This document shows, in pieces, positions 63,026 to 64,000 of a stretch of 64,000 nt of DNA. This stretch comes from Caldovatus sediminis (GTDB lineage Bacteria > Pseudomonadota > Alphaproteobacteria > Acetobacterales > Acetobacteraceae). Both the position numbers and the translations under genes were made by a program. The notes under the pieces are model-generated. The model was not told where the DNA came from, ran no database searches, and was given only the letters and a program-made list of their open reading frames with translations. The stretch lies in assembly GCF_014644455.1 (NCBI RefSeq), contig NZ_BMKS01000006.1, positions 62,001-126,000 on the forward strand. The letters run 5' to 3'. How positions within the stretch are numbered: the first letter of the stretch is position 1; the number at the start of each line of letters is the position of its first letter.

Positions 63026-64000
63026 ATGGGCGATGACGCCGCCCGGGCCTGGGCCGCGGTCGAGGCGCTCGGCGCGCGGCCGGAATCGCGCGCGATCCGC
63101 CCGCTGTTCGCCGCCGATCCGGGCCGCTTCGCGCGCTTCGCGCACCGCGCCGGCGACCTGCTGGTGGACCTCTCCAAGACCTCGGTGTCGGACGCGGCGC
63201 TGGCGGCGCTGCTCGACCTCGCCCGCGCCTGCGGGGTGGAGGCGCGGCGCGACGCCATGGCGCGCGGCGAGCCGATCAACGCCACCGAGCGCCGCGCGGT
63301 GCTGCACATCGCGCTGCGCGCGCCGCGCTCGGCGGGATTCCGCGCCGGCGAGGAGGACGCCTCGGCGGCGGTGCACGACACGCTCGACCTGATGCGCGCC
63401 TTCACCGAGGCGGTGCACGCGGGCGAGATCCGCGGCGCGACGGGGGAGCGCTTCACCGACGTGCTGAACATCGGCATCGGCGGCTCCGACCTCGGGCCGG
63501 CGATGGCGGCGCGGGCGCTGTGGCGCGAGGGGGTGTCGCCGCTGCGCGCGCACTACCTCGCCAACGTGGACGCGCATGCGTGGGAGGCGCTGCGGCCGCG
63601 GCTCGACCCGGCGCGGACGCTGGTGCTGGTCGCGTCCAAGACCTTCACCACGCAGGAGACGATGCTGAACGCGCGCCTGGTGCGCGCGTGGCTCGCCGCG
63701 GCGCTGGGCGAGGAGAGGGTCCGCCTCCACCTCGCCGCCATGTCCACCAACCTGGAGGCGACCGGGGCGTTCGGCATCGCCCCGGCGCGGGTGTTCGGCT
63801 TCCGCGACTGGGTGGGCGGGCGGTTCTCGCTGTGGTCGGCGATCGGCCTGTCGCTCGCCCTCGCGCTGGGGTGGGAGGCGTTCGCGCGGCTGCTCGCCGG
63901 CGCGCGGGCGATGGACGAGCACTTCCTCTCCGCCCCGCTCGAGCGCAACGTGCCGGTGCTGATGGCGCTGGTCGAGGCGTGGCACGTCAACGCGCTCGGC
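63026..64000 (+). CDS. pgi: Glucose-6-phosphate isomerase (5' 325 codons, cut by window edge)
   Basis: N-terminal part of Pgi, which interconverts glucose 6-phosphate and fructose 6-phosphate. Visible motifs are INATERRAVLHIALRAP, FTDVLNIGIGGSDLGPAM, ASKTFTTQETMLNA and VFGFRDWVGGRFSLWSAIGLSLALALG; the last contains the PGI signature. The protein starts at an ATG with a GGAGGA site 7 bases upstream and runs past the window end. A hairpin separates it from the M16 pair. Everything visible is intact. Confidence 0.96.
   Translation, partial: MGDDAARAWAAVEALGARPESRAIRPLFAADPGRFARFAHRAGDLLVDLSKTSVSDAALAALLDLARACGVEARRDAMARGEPINATERRAVLHIALRAPRSAGFRAGEEDASAAVHDTLDLMRAFTEAVHAGEIRGATGERFTDVLNIGIGGSDLGPAMAARALWREGVSPLRAHYLANVDAHAWEALRPRLDPARTLVLVASKTFTTQETMLNARLVRAWLAAALGEERVRLHLAAMSTNLEATGAFGIAPARVFGFRDWVGGRFSLWSAIGLSLALALGWEAFARLLAGARAMDEHFLSAPLERNVPVLMALVEAWHVNALG

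Overview
The window is very GC-rich bacterial chromosome with strong G/C third-position bias and many ATGA/GTGA start-stop overlaps. Gene content and order point to an alphaproteobacterium of the Rhodospirillales, most likely Acetobacteraceae (Roseomonas-like). Pointers are the hisB-DUF2628-hisH-hisA run, ribF-ileS-lspA-DUF3035-M16-M16-pgi, rpe-heparinase next to purH, a SAM-II riboswitch before metZ, and several uptake and CoA-dependent catabolic genes. No IS element, phage, plasmid or CRISPR signal was found. Family names come from recognising protein motifs by eye; no database was searched.

Layout: 1-6885 (-) is an RND efflux operon in the order outer-membrane factor, adaptor (mdtA), mdtB, mdtC, with mdtC cut by the window edge. 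6932-8883 (-) holds a shikimate-dehydrogenase-like gene and an acyl-CoA dehydrogenase. 9022-10327 holds a UPF0173 hydrolase and a carboxymuconolactone-decarboxylase-like gene. 10569-13561 (+) is a three-gene cassette (acyl-CoA hydratase, family III CoA-transferase, CitE-like lyase) that fits breakdown of a branched C5 dicarboxylate such as itaconate or mesaconate. 14057-17117 (+) is a histidine cluster carrying a GNAT gene. 17183-19151 is an MFS transporter divergent from an Lrp/AsnC regulator.

19454-29705 (+) is mostly housekeeping: rpe, heparinase II/III, a glycosyltransferase, purH, rmuC, a CNT nucleoside transporter, DUF4336, a class III aminotransferase and CsbD. 29786-42692 is accessory metabolism: GMC oxidoreductase, LLM monooxygenase, two SDRs, DUF1194, hydantoinase/oxoprolinase A and B, and a dimethylglycine-dehydrogenase-like flavoprotein. 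43067-47910 holds an HtrA protease, tRNA-Gly(CCC), the SAM-II riboswitch with metZ, apaG and folE. 47942-53889 (-) holds two orphan solute-binding proteins and an M20 peptidase-amidase-DUF6494-Bug operon. 54005-64000 (+) holds a MaoC hydratase, LOG, ribF, ileS, lspA, a DUF3035 lipoprotein, paired M16 peptidases and pgi (cut by the window edge).

Regulation that can be read directly: a well-matched SAM-II aptamer followed by mutually exclusive hairpins; perfect palindromes in two divergent intergenic regions; a possible AsnC site; and many GC-rich hairpins without T-tracts at gene ends. The best candidates for unusual biology are the C5-dicarboxylyl-CoA cassette with its 25-bp inverted repeat, the riboswitch expression platform, and the M20-amidase-DUF6494-Bug operon. 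I found nothing that amounts to a clearly new defence or mobile system.
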